64,000 nucleotides of DNA from Strobilurus pachycystidiatus (lineage: Eukaryota; Basidiomycota; Agaricomycetes; Agaricales; Physalacriaceae): the NCBI GenBank assembly GCA_019915135.1, contig JAHLMK010000009.1, positions 1,178,001-1,242,000 on the forward strand, read 5' to 3'. The position numbers and the translations under genes are program-made. The notes beneath the pieces were generated by a model. The model was not told the origin of the DNA. It saw nothing but the letters and a program-made list of their open reading frames with translations, and searched no databases. Below, one piece after another: positions 20,172 through 31,500 of this stretch (position 1 is its first letter; each line of letters starts with the position of its first letter).

Positions 20172-23003
20172 ATGTCTTACTTCTCATGCAGGCAACGGCA
20201 ACGTGCAAACGCTCTGAAACGAGAATCTAGGGCAAGGTAGGTGCCAACAAAGCCTTCAATCCACAAATTCATTGTGCTCTAGGAAACGGCTCGAAACCTT
20301 CGGAGCGGACGACATGATGGCCGTACAGCTCACTCCGGATAATATGGCAACAATGGCACGAAGAGGACGTCCCGCCCGCTATAAGAAAGGTTTGATCTAC
20401 ATTCGGAGGTATCTACATGGGCTGATCATGCAACACATTAGAGCTTCCGTTACAGAGTGAACAGGCGTTGTTGCAGTCGCCATCCTTGGCTTTGCAGGGC
20501 TACTCTTCTTTCATGGTCTCCACTCATGTAGATTTCGAACATGGTTGTATCACTATCGACGCACCTATGTGCACTACGACTTCGAACGGCGACGGTGTTC
20601 CCGAAGCCATTCTTGATGTGGTGACTTCACCCAGCTCTCCTTCAGACAACACTTTGAACGGTGACGGCCTTGTCCCGTTCACTCCTCCTCCATCGATTTC
20701 ATCCAGCCCATCTGCAGACAGCACTACGCCTTTGATCGGCGACGTCGTTCCCGGAGCCACCCCTCATCTGGAGACTTCACCCATCTCCGCTCCAGACAGC
20801 ATCTTACACGGCCATGGTATTCCCGTGTTCACTCATCCTCAGCCGACTTCGTCCACTCATCTCGCAGACAAAGCCTCAAATGGCGACGATGTTCACATGT
20901 CTCTCCTCTCACCCGCGACTTCACCCGTTCTTTCTCCAGACAACATCCCAAATGGGGATGATGTTCCCGTCTTTCCTCTGGCGACTTTACTCACCTCTCG
21001 TCTGGACAATGCCTCGAACGACGACGGTCTTCCTCCGTCCACTTTACCCACCCCTTCCGCAGAAGATGCATTGAATGGCGACGGTACTCCAGTCTTTGGT
21101 CCGGCGACTGTACTCACCTCTCCTCTGGACAACGCCTCAAACGGCGACGGTCTTTCCGCATTCATCCTTCCTCCGACCACTTCACCCACCCCTCACGCAG
21201 AAAATGCATCGAATTGCAATGATGTTCCCATGTCGTTCCTCCCATCGGCGTCTCCGTCTACTCCTCTTCCAAACAACGCCTTTGATAGCGACTCTGATAT
21301 CGTCACAGATAAGGATGATGTCCCCATGAGTCCATTAACGGATCTGCCCGAGGAATATACCAGTGCCCCCCCTTCACCGTCTTTCAGTAACCTGTCTCTC
21401 CAACCAACACTGTCAGTGGGCGAGTTCCCGGAGGGCAGCCGGTCATCATCTTGCCCGCCTGACACCTCATCAGTCAACTGCGCACCGGGTGACCAATCTG
21501 CAATTGCAGTCGAGGAGTCCGTGGCAGAGACTCCTTTACGTGCTGCTGAATTGGACAATCAGGTTGACGTTGAAACGACTTCCTTTCCACCGAGCGAAGA
21601 TTCGGCTAGTCCGACAGCTGTTTCGGCCCCGTTGGATACACCTCCGTTACCAAGTACGATTCTTATTGTTCCATATTCCGTCAAATTTAATCCAGTCTAG
21701 GCGTAGAAATCATATCACAGCCCGCTGCGCAACTGTTAGCTTGGCTACGTACCGTCTACTGTGATGTTGACGGCAGGCCATCCATTCGGACAAATGCTGC
21801 AACTCATCTGGCTGCTCATACCGCCAAGATGGAACAGTTATTCCCTACTCTGAACGCCGTCATCTTCTTCCAGCTGCGCGACCACATCCACTTCCTGGAC
21901 CACTTCGTTCAAACTTATTCCAACGATGCATCTTCAGACACCATCAGCCTCTGCGCTGCTGCGCAACAATCTTCTGCCACCGTGCAGGCTCGTATCGTCT
22001 CGAAGGCTGTCAGTCAAGCGGCAGCAAATAAGAAGATCTTACAGGCGGTTCGTTGGTTTAGCGTGTCGTTGCTAAGGTCACTGATATCAACTGGTGTTCT
22101 CCCAGGTCTTTCGTCGTTGCGCACAAACTCTACAGGAAAGCAAGAACAACCGACACAATTTCACGCGCAACGACCTTCTCAAGTTGACGAGCGAAGCGCT
22201 TCTGAATGACTCTATTGTCAATGGTCTGCTCCTGATATGGTTTGACGGCCACTACGTGGCAAGTCACCGTGTTGTTATCCTCACCACATACTTCGCTACC
22301 CGCTTTTTGTATGAGCTTAGCGACACTAGACCGACGACTGTCCCATTGAAGAAAATACCAGAGGAGTTATTCGAGAAGGTCTTAAAAGATCGCCTACTCG
22401 TGGTATGAGCATGATCACAAAGCGTCGTCATCCCACTGATATCCCTACAGGAAAACTTGGCAGAGCTTTCGGAGTGGCGGCGACTTATTATACCGATCAA
22501 CAAAAGCGGGAACCATTGGATCAGTGTCGTTGTGGACTTCAAAAAACCCTCCATCAGCATTTACGACAGCTGGTACCAGCGCCCAGGCGCGATGGAATGG
22601 AAACCAAAATCGGTGGATGGCGCTCTCATCAAAGTAGGTGTACCTTTGTGATATCTACATGCTGTTCACCCTTGTGTAAGATTGTTCGATCTCTCGTTGA
22701 TCGCCTGTATATTCATTGTGGACTTTCGCCGATCAAATGGCAGCCTGCGACGCATTTTCGTACACATCCATTTGTAAGTGGGTTCTGTAACTTTGTCGAT
22801 CCATGGCTCAGCGTTTGTAGACGCTCAGGCAGAGCAATGACATTGATTGTGGAGTGTACACGCTTCTAAGGATTCGCCAGCTCGTCTTTGGCGACAGATT
22901 GAACCCCATTGAATTATCTCCTCTATATCACTTTTCGCAGTCACCGTCAATGACATTCACAAGAGCGTTATTTATGTACGATATCTACAAACAGTTCACA
23001 TGA
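20172..23003 (+). CDS. Ulp1-like (peptidase C48) cysteine protease with Ser/Thr/Pro repeat tract
   Basis: Spliced gene starting MSYFSCRQRQRANALKRE; frame and splice sites join without a stop to TGA at 23001-23003. Introns are inferred at about 20219-20279, 20390-20441, 21654-21700, 22048-22106, 22399-22450, 22634-22685 and 22774-22820. An AT-hook-like RRGRPARYK lies near the N-terminus, followed by a long tract of about ten degenerate ~25-residue repeats (N-G-D-G-V-P). The protease domain shows NDSIVNGLL, then the catalytic His in GNHWISVVVDF with Asp in SIYDSW, and the Cys box SNDIDCGVYTLLRIRQ. C48 enzymes cleave SUMO-type isopeptides; in fungi such domains are also carried by transposons. 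It converges on the 23206-26943 gene. The target is unknown. Confidence 0.72.
20570..21360 (+). repeat. Degenerate ~75-bp coding repeats in the Ulp1-like gene
   Basis: About ten units encode variants of NASNGDGVP followed by Pro/Ser/Thr-rich spacers (LPPTTSPTP, SPLDNASNGDG). They are diverged, so the array is old, and the frame is preserved throughout, suggesting selection for a disordered linker. Confidence 0.7.
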
Positions 23004-23205
23004 TGAGGGTTTCCTACACAAGCATTTGGCAAATGACAATTTGATTGCAATTGGACACAACTAATCGAGACTACAGAACTATTCGATGGCGTAGATATAC
23101 GACTTTTTTGGAGCGGAGACGGTAGCAAAGGGACATGGTGCAAGTACAAGAGAGCGATATAAAAGCAGATACGGAAGACGGAATACAAGTACATAGCAGG
23201 TGAGA

Positions 23206-26200
23206 TCAGTTGACAAATGAGTCCAAGATATGTGTGTGCAAGGGCAAGTCTTTCGCAGTTCCCTCATCCTTCTTACGAAGACCCAGCAAGACGACGCACT
23301 GGACATTGAAGGCAAAGGTTTCCCCATACTGCTGTTTATCCTTCTTCATCCACGTCTGAACTGAGTGTACGATGAGTACAAGGGCGTCCACCGGAAGCTC
23401 AGTGTTGCCGTTTCCGAACACTGGCCAACCGGCTGGGTCCGATGCCAGGCGGGCGAAATCCTGGTCTGTGAAGGCAAACGGCTTATACTTGCCTGCACCT
23501 CTACCGTCATAGATGGGAACTACTCGCTAGTTTAGAAAAAGGTCGTCATGCATAAATAATTGACATACTGGCGTCATCGAAGCCGGCAACCTGGAATTGT
23601 GGTACATAACGCAGGCTTGCCTGACTCTGTGCACCAAGGGAATTGACAAAGGCCCGACGGGGTGAAGCTTGCATCGCTGATGCAATGTCAGCGGTGGATC
23701 CGGGTACTTCGAGCGTGTTCCCGGGCTTTGGTGGCGCAGGAGGAACTGGAAAAGCATGAAGATCAAATCAAAGTTGAGGAAAGTCTAGACGTACTTTTCA
23801 TTGGCCACACAGGCCAAGGCTTGTCGGGTCCACTCTTCTGCAAATCGGAAGTGTACTTCGCCATGGTCGTCGCCACATAGTAAGCGTAGACATTGTCTCC
23901 GGCGTTCTGAATACAAGCAGACTCCAATCCGCTGTTCTTGTTGAAAACCTTCGCAAGGACAGAATTTGCCAGACGCTCCTCCTGGGTAAAAGGTGCAAAG
24001 GCTATTCCTCTTGTAGAAGAAGAGGGCGGCTTGGGGAACCTCCCACGAAGACATGATACGACAACGGTAGCCAAGGTGCAGGCAAGCGGAGTACGCTCAG
24101 ATCCCTGGAAGGCTAAACGCGATCCAATAGTGGAATTCGTAGTGTTGTACGGCTTTACCCGCAGGATGGCGGGGTCCACGCGAGCTAGGTGGATATAATC
24201 GCCCGACCGTTCAAAGGTCAAACCCAGGAAAATCGTCCTATGCGGTAATGAGTTTCGCAAAGAACGAACAGTAGTGTTGGCTTACGCAATGTTCGCTCGA
24301 CTGTAGTGTTCTCCACACTGTTGCAAATCCGTCCTGTAGACCAAGAGTTTGCGGTCTTGGGTATAAGATGCGGCAAACTCGCAAAACCTGAAGCATGTCG
24401 TTGAGAGCTGTGTCATGACATCAAATGCTAATCACATACGGTAAGTTCTTATTCGGAACATCTTTGTAGAGCTTGCGAGCAGCAAACTCAGGTAGCATGA
24501 CGGGATTCTCGTGGGCAAGGTCTCCCTCATAGGCACCAACTGTTAATGGGTCAGACGAGAGTATATCGGCAAAAGTAGTAGACTCACAATCAGAAGGCTT
24601 ATCAGAGTCAGTGGCCCCAGATGGTTCCGGTGCGAGACCGCCGTTGACTTCAAGACCGTTATCCGGTTGCTGATTGTCCAAGTTCATGGGTAAACCCGGC
24701 CCTTCGTCAACAGCTCTGGCCTTTCCCTTATCGACGGCAACAGGAGGGAGAGATTCGGTGGACGTTTCAGTGGAGATGAAGGCCGCCGAGTCAACTTGGG
24801 CAGGCTCTGAGGCACTCGCGTTAGATACAGATTGGAAACCTGTGAGATACGTGACAATGAGAACAATAGTCGTACCAAGAGAGGTATGCCACATACCCGT
24901 CATTGGGTCCTCAGGTAGACCATCGTCACTATCATCAACACGGGGACGCTTAGACCTGGAGACAAGAATCAAAGATTAGGAGTGATGTTCAAATCAGTAC
25001 CGATGGCTTACATAGAGCCTAATGAGACAGATGGGACATCATTGCCAGTACTGTCCCGTTTCTTGCGCTTTAGGTTCTTGAAATCTTGGAGATCGTTCAT
25101 CGAAATGCCGTAGTGAGTCTCCAGTAGAGCCAGCATAGCTGGCGTGAAGCTGGAAACCGAGTCCATGTCGACAGCAGACTCGCCACTGTCCGAGCACAAA
25201 TCGATGACCTCGTCATTTGTGTCGTTACCAGCTTCATCGTGGTCTACATCGTCCTCGACAATGAAACCATCGAGGTCGTACCCATGCTTGGATTGGGGAA
25301 GGGCGGAATCGTCCTCGGTTGTCTCCGGTCCGCTCAGCTCTTCAGCCTCGCCATTGTCTTCAACTGCTTCATCGTCTATTAGCTTTTCTCCTCTGGGGAA
25401 TCTACAACGGCTATTAGAGCTAAATCAATGAATATAACTATAAAACTTACAGTTCATCCGCGATGGACTCGACAATTTTGCCTGGTTTTTTCCTAGTGGG
25501 CAAATCAGCAAATACGAAACCGGAAATCATACTTAAACTTACACTTTTTTGGCCGCCAACTGCGGTCGGTCACTCGGCTCTATCTTGATAGTTTGCTCAA
25601 CAGGTTCGGTCTTGATCTTCGAAGGCCTGAGAAGAGTCAGATGGCGGTCAACAAGAAATAAAAGAGCAACTCACAGAGGAGCAAGACTAGTTGCCATAGC
25701 CTTACGTTTCACAAGAATTTTGAGACAAGAGACTTCTTTCTCCGCATCAAGCAGACGTTGCCGTTCGTCTCTGGAACGACGGTGTACAGCCTCAATTGTG
25801 GGAGAGCCCGGCGCCCTCACAGCATCTTGTCTTAGCTCGAGTGGGGAGCGAAGAGCTACCGCAGAAGGTACGGGCATACCCTTGTATGAGTGTTGACCTG
25901 AAGCGACGGTGGGAGTAAGCTCTTTCAGAGCAGTCGACACTATGGCAAGCGTACTCCTCTTAACAGGACTTGGGGCAGCAGAAGCAGGAGGTGCAAAGGC
26001 GTCGAGGAAGTCGTTCTCGATAAGAGCTTTCTGAACTACTGCGAGAGTGCTTGACTTTGCCGGAAAGATAGACGGTTGTTGGGCTTGTCTGACAATCACA
26101 TATGAGGAGGGTTAAAGAGAGCGAATAGAAGAAAAAACTCACGGAGTACAAGGAGCGGTGTTGGTTCCTTTTTTGTCAGAACGATTTGGACTACAAAGAG

Positions 26201-26943
26201 TTGAGTGTTGGTCAGATGAGATGTGAATAACAACTTACGAGACTGTAGCCCGAGAGACATCTTGCGTTGGGGGAACAGATTTCGACGCAGGAGCAGGTGG
26301 CTCCACGGTACAAGTCCCAAACATGTCGGATAGCATATCGTCCACAACCGCGACCTTATGAATGGCTTCGGAGGCCTGTACATGAGCCGGATCCGTACGA
26401 ACAGGAGTGGCAGGTGTCGAATGGGATGCATTGGTCAAGACACGCGGCTGGGGTAGGAGAGAATGAGCAGTAGGTCCCGCAATACTCGCACTGGTAACAA
26501 CGTCACATTCAACACTATGAAGAAGATATGTTGCTTACCCTAGTGCAGAAGGCGTAGCAGCGGTACTCAGGGGCAATGAGAAGGAAACAACTGGTTGAGA
26601 CATAGGAACTGTAGCCGTTGATGGAAGAGACGATCCGGTCGGCTGTGTGCGGTTCTTGGCCGCACCAAGCAGGGTTTGAACGTCGAGACTAGGTAAGAGT
26701 TAGTCGTCATTGATGAAGGAGGACAGAGTGTCGTACTTTTTAGCACCAGCATCACTGGCACGCTCGAGGAATTCAATGAACGCGGCGTCCATATTGAACC
26801 TACAAATATGCACATAATCAGAGACTTGTCGACGATAAAACATGAAGGCCAACTTACCCCTGTTCTGGGAGCATGTCCAATAGGGTATTTTTCTGAGATT
26901 TGCCGCCGCGTCCACGACCACGACCACGACCAGTAGGTGCCAT
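23206..26943 (-). CDS. Unrecognised multi-exon basidiomycete protein
   Basis: Starts MAPTGRGRGRGRGGKSQK at 26943 and ends DLPLHTHILDSFVN at 23206; about ten exons join through short consensus introns with no stop that I could see. The N-terminal arginine/glycine repeat could bind nucleic acid. The middle is low-complexity and acidic with two possible nuclear signals (SKRPRVDD, KNLKRKKRD). The C-terminal half is more globular, with FLGLTFERSGDYIHLARVDP, NAGDNVYAYYVATTMAKY and VPIYDGR followed by FAFTDQDFARLASDPAGWPV and a hydrophobic NVQCVVLLG strand. I know similar C-terminal blocks only as uncharacterised, multi-copy agaric proteins. Its 3' end is about 200 bp from the Ulp1-like gene, convergent. 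Confidence 0.6.
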
Positions 26944-27273
26944 AGGCAAGAGAGAGTGATGGGGAAATAAAGAGACACCTCTCCGTGATTATAACGCGTT
27001 TGCGATATAAGGAGAAGCACACATGCTCCGTTGTCACAGGAGAGAAGACCTCAAATAATGAGCATCCCAAGGTCACAAGGACAGTGCAGATCATTGGAGT
27101 AACTTGTCAAAGGAAACCGGCGCTGCTAACTGCGATGCGACGCCAAAGCTAGAAGGCCTATTCGCACTAGAATGAGCATGTATTGTCCTCGCACTAGAAT
27201 GGGAACGTACTATCCGAGGCCAATTCGTACTTGAGGGATGAGTACTTTGGCTCATACGACAGAGACTTCAACA
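26944..27273. promoter_or_regulatory. Divergent intergenic region
   Basis: Separates the start of the minus-strand 23206-26943 gene from the plus-strand gene at 27274. The phrase CGCACTAGAATG occurs twice (about 27163 and 27190), followed by related TTCGTACTTGAGGG. Possible shared promoter; no known element identified. Confidence 0.35.
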
Positions 27274-28431
27274 ATGGATGCTTTCTACAATCGCGAAGCA
27301 GCCGGTAAGCGCAAATTTTGTATGGCGCAGTCAATCTACTAAAGAGGACTGTTAGTTATCAAGGTCTACGATATTATTGCTGAACGCTGCAAAGACAAGG
27401 ATAATCACCTGAGTAACGAAGCTCAGGTCGGTCCCTCTCTCGTTTCATGCTTGGATAGAACTGAGCTATGTAGGTTCAAGACATTATGAATAGCGAGACT
27501 CGACTGGGAGATGACCAGATTACTTGGCGTCTGACAGGAAAGGACGACATGGAGACCACCGAGAAGTGCTTCGTGATGAACGGCATTCTCGTCGCCGCAG
27601 AGTTGCCGCCTATTTTGAAAGCTCCAAGGTAAGTAACCGCCAATACGTAGATATTGCACTGAATATATTGTAGAATTCGTGGTCGCGTGTTGCAGGAAAC
27701 TGTACAGATCTGTGGACTTGGGGACGCCTCATTTTTTCAGGCAATCAAGACAATCCGAGAGGCCTACATCAAGTTTGAGCGTGTTTTTCCAAGCGGAACT
27801 TTGGAGCCATGGCAATTTAGCACCTTCGAGAACTTTCCTGCCGTCGACGCTGCAAACAGGTACTTCGAAGGAGCTCAGGATGACGACGGAAAAGTGCCTG
27901 TTGCTTTCACGTATGGAGTTGATCCCAAGAATATTCTCCAGGACATTGCGGATCGAGATAATCTGAAGCACACAGATGATAATCGGGTCCTGTTTTATGT
28001 TATGAGACGTGTCGAAGATGACAAAAAGTATGTGTGTTATATGTTTCTGTGACGGTGATACTTACAAGAGGGTTAGATTTGAGGTTTTGGAACCACAGGC
28101 GTTTTGACTGGGCGATCTTGTAGAAATCAAGGTATCTATCTTCGTCGTACCCCTCAAAACGGATAGACGCAAGAAGGATGGAGGAAGTGCACTGTTAAGT
28201 GTAGCCCCTTACAAGTGGCGCATGCGTCTCAAGTTGCGAGCTGTCGTACAGATTGATGGAACTTTGGTCGATGTGAGTCCTTTTGTGATACGTACGAGAA
28301 ACAGCAGAATATTTACCGCTATGTAGGATGCAAAGCGTCTCCGTACAGAAGATGCAGACTTGAGAGCGTCCACTGGGATTAAGAAGGCCGCGGGTACCGG
28401 GGAGACCATGAAGCGCAAGTACGAGTATTAG
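27274..28431 (+). pseudogene. Unknown agaric gene family member with in-frame stop
   Basis: Starts MDAFYNREAA at 27274. Introns inferred at about 27305-27355, 27426-27471, 27629-27672 and 28028-28077 join cleanly into one frame. The protein contains KVYDIIAERCKDK, TWRLTGKDD, VQICGLGDASFFQAIKTIRE and AFTYGVDPKNILQDI, then LGDLVEIKVSIFVVPLK and a basic end ETMKRKYEY. This block order is known to me from many uncharacterised agaric proteins. A TGA at 28105-28107 falls just before LGDLVEIKV in the conserved part; a CGA or CAA codon would be expected, so a C-to-T change is likely. Otherwise the gene looks recent. Confidence 0.6.
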
Positions 28432-29111
28432 ACATCAGACATGCATCGTGGGGTGAAAGAGGAAATGTGTCATTAGTCATAGCCGAGAGATATAGGGACA
28501 TGCAAGTACCATATTGAGTCATGTTGGAAATAAGAATACCAAATCCGGCCAGTACAATAACATCGGTGCCACGTAATTAAAGCCGTACCATTCGGCTAGA
28601 AAGAGGTGATCAAGATGAGAACAAGGGAAGCAGCCGAACGAGAGTGGATCAAGATGTCAAGGCAATCCAATTGAGAAGGATCCAAGTGACAATTCGAGAC
28701 TAACTGAGCAGTGTTGTCGTAAGTTTGTACTTAGCACGGCCACAAAAAGAATGAGGGACATGTAAATGCCATTTTGGAGATAAGCAGACATGGGAATACT
28801 ATATGGAGCTATGTTGGACACAAGAATACCTATTTGGGACTGTACATCAAAATTTGTAGTACGAGTTCGAATTGATCAAGATGAAGAAGCCAGGTAAGAA
28901 GGAGTAAAATCTAGGCTACAACAAGGCGTAATCCCACTGCACCTAACTGATAATGTACCTCTCCGCGTAGACCGTGGCTAAAGGGCATGTTTCAGTGCAT
29001 GCTGATGCCAATTCCTGCAGTGTTTCCCAACACATCTCGCAGGAGTGAGTAGCATCGCTCCACGGTAACTGCATGTTCGAGAAGGTGATAGGAACATCCA
29101 TGGGCCGGTGG
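28432..29111. other. Non-coding stretch with short imperfect repeats
   Basis: No gene seen. Phrases such as GGACATGCAAGTACCATATT and GACATGGGAATACTATATGG, each followed by ATGTTGGA and AAGAATACC, recur near 28497, 28759 and 28788, so this is probably decayed tandem repeat or transposon sequence. Confidence 0.4.
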
Positions 29112-30666
29112 TTATTGTGGGCCGTAAGGGAAGGCCTCCACAAGGGAGTGGTGGACATGGTCTGATCCCGAAGGGGCGACAACGACGGACAGTCTTCTGT
29201 TAATGCCTTTCCACGACGCAAGAAAGGCAAACACCCAGCCAAAGTTAAGCAACGGAAGCGTGATGTGCAGATCGGAAACGTTGGGAAGTTCAGGAAAGTG
29301 GAAACGCGCAAGATAGTTGCCATCGATGATATCGGAGTCAACTAAACATCAAAATTCATAAAGATCAATTTCGACATGACTCAAGAGAAGACTTACTGAG
29401 TGTCAAGCGAATCTTTTGAAGAAAGGCCCTGATAGAGCATCCTTCGAGGATTATCCTGAAGGCGGGCAACTGATGTGTGGTGATGGTGATAGTCACTTCT
29501 CGCAGATTCCTGATGCTCGTGCGATGTGGAAAGGAACGGCCAGGTATGACACAAGCAACAAGCGCCGCCTGCAGATCGGATAGAGCAGACATCGAATCAC
29601 AAAAGGGGACAGAGGAGTCTGTGTCATCATCGTCGCGATCAGTACGGATTGTACCATCGGGACGTTGAGTGAAGTCTACAGTCAGGAATCGAAGTGTACG
29701 AGTGGGATTCTCCAAAGATACAATGGATTCCTCTTCTGCGATGTTGGATAAGCCGTAGAGGGCATACCAAAGTTGCATGATATGTGAGTTACGTTGAAGG
29801 TAGGCTCGAGGAATGGACTAGGAATATAGTCAGACAGGACTCAGGAAAACGGAGAAAGACATTACCATATGACCCCCCAGATTATTATGAAACGTCAGAT
29901 ACTGAAGCTTGGTGTGTGGAGCCAAGAGACCTTGGAGCGAGTGGCCTTCAAAAAAGGTGCAGTTTTGAACGGTCAAAGACGTGACAGATGCCGTGAGGAA
30001 GAAGGCGGGATAAAGATGAATATGGAGTAGGCGGATTTCGGAAACCCAAGGTGCGAACCCAAGCCACCAGCAGGGATCTGATGGTGAGAGCGGCCAACCG
30101 TCCATGGTGATGCGCTTGACCCGTCTGTAGGTCTTGTTGCGAGATAAGAGAGCACAGAGAGCAGTAGTTTCCGCCCACGCGTCAGTGTAAACATTCTGTA
30201 AATCATCTCCCGTGAGTGACGTCCAACAGAGGGTCCGACGTAGATATATGTAGGCGTGAGTGACCGGTGTTGTTGCCGCTCGCCAGCTACGAGACACTAG
30301 GCGCAGTGTGAGAGCGTCGGGGAAAGGAAGCATAGTGGCTATCTCATTCTTCAACTCCCATGGTACAAGGCCCTCCGTAGAGGTAGCGTTCGAAGGAGGC
30401 AGAGGTAGCATAATGGTAACTGTCAAGCAAAGGATCAGGAAAGATAGTAGAAAGCCACGTAAGAAGGTTTGACTTACAGCGGTCTCTTCGAACATGATCA
30501 TTCCGCACTTTGTACTGTGCCGTGTCACCTGTCATATGTGAGATAGGTAGATATCAGAGAGACATGGGAGAACCATACCGTTATAGAGACTGACAAGATT
30601 AGTATCAATCTCTTCCACTGTAGAGCCTAGAGACGAAGTCGGCAATGATGACGGCCAGGAAGACAT
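29112..30666 (-). CDS. F-box-like protein
   Basis: Begins MSSWPSSLPTSSLGSTVEE at 30666; introns are inferred near 30543-30593, 30436-30478, 29816-29868 and 29342-29400. The F-box-like helix pair is GLVPWELKNEIATMLPFPDA followed by LTLRLVSRSWRAAT. Such proteins bind Skp1 and present substrates to SCF ubiquitin ligases; the C-terminal part would recognise the target. It contains leucine-rich-repeat-like segments (ASVTSLTVQNCTF, TKLQYLTFHNNLGG). It shares PCWW and the SLQGLLAP/SLQNLLAP block with the gene at 31501-33238, so the two are tandem paralogues. The stop is at 29112 if the last intron is right; a shorter C-terminus is possible. Confidence 0.62.
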
Positions 30667-30863
30667 GGCTGCTGAACGGACACAATTCTCTGGGAGCGAC
30701 TTTTAAGAAAGCGCAGATCAGGTACTGTATGGAATAGGAAACGCCAGAGAAGGGAGGGTAAACAGCGCTTCGAAGGTCAAGAAGAGTTCAGTTCAGGCTG
30801 TTGTCCCACATGGACAAGAAGCGTATAAATAATCAGGTTTCAATACTGCTACTTACTTCAACC

Positions 30864-31211
30864 ATGTCGCAAACCCATGAAGTCATTCCTCAGTCGCCGA
30901 CGACGTTGCAAAGAAGGCAGCAAGCAAGAATTCGAAGATGGGAGGCATTGGAAGCACTAGGGGAGAATTCTCAGACCGTGGCTTCCAGTATTACACCAAT
31001 CCTGGAACTCGGAGTACGCAGCCCATTGCGGACAAGTCGATGGCACTGACCACTGTTACAGGATGACTGTTCTAGAGAGGATAGACTTCCGACGTATTGT
31101 GATGCTTCACCACCACCCTATACCCATGGCGCGCCACCACCAACTTATTCCGAGGTCATGAGAGTTCGGCTACCATCGGACAATAGGCGGGGAGAAGCTC
31201 AACATTGCTGA
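30864..31211 (+). CDS. Small PPxY-motif protein
   Basis: Two exons (30864-31013, 31062-31211) with GT..AG borders give a 99-residue protein, MSQTHEVIPQSPTTLQRRQQ to NRRGEAQHC. The second exon has a duplicated proline motif, PPPYTHGAPPPTYSEVM, that is two PPxY ligands for WW domains, as in arrestin-like adaptors and Nedd4/Rsp5 partners. A TATA-like TATAAATAA lies about 40 bases upstream (30824). It is divergent from the F-box gene at 29112-30666, whose start is about 200 bp away. Function unknown; no membrane segment. Confidence 0.5.
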
Positions 31212-31500
31212 GTGGGAGGACTGCTAAAAAATTGAGATGTAGAGGCGTAAAAAATGGGAGCTCTGTGAGCAATTAGGCAGTGAGAGGAACGCAATTGAGT
31301 ACATATGACTCTAGAAGATTGGGCGGGAATGAAATCGAAACGCAGGCATCAGACATGTTGGACAGTCAGTTACCTTATTGGGTGTAATCACGAGATCAAG
31401 TGACACATTTTACGAGGATGAAATGAGACTGCGTCCGACGATAACAAGGGTGTGTTCGACACAAGATGAACACACTGAAGAACAAGAAAAAAGTCAATAT
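31212..31500. other. Intergenic spacer
   Basis: Lies between the 3' ends of the PPxY gene and the second F-box gene. No feature recognised. Confidence 0.4.
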
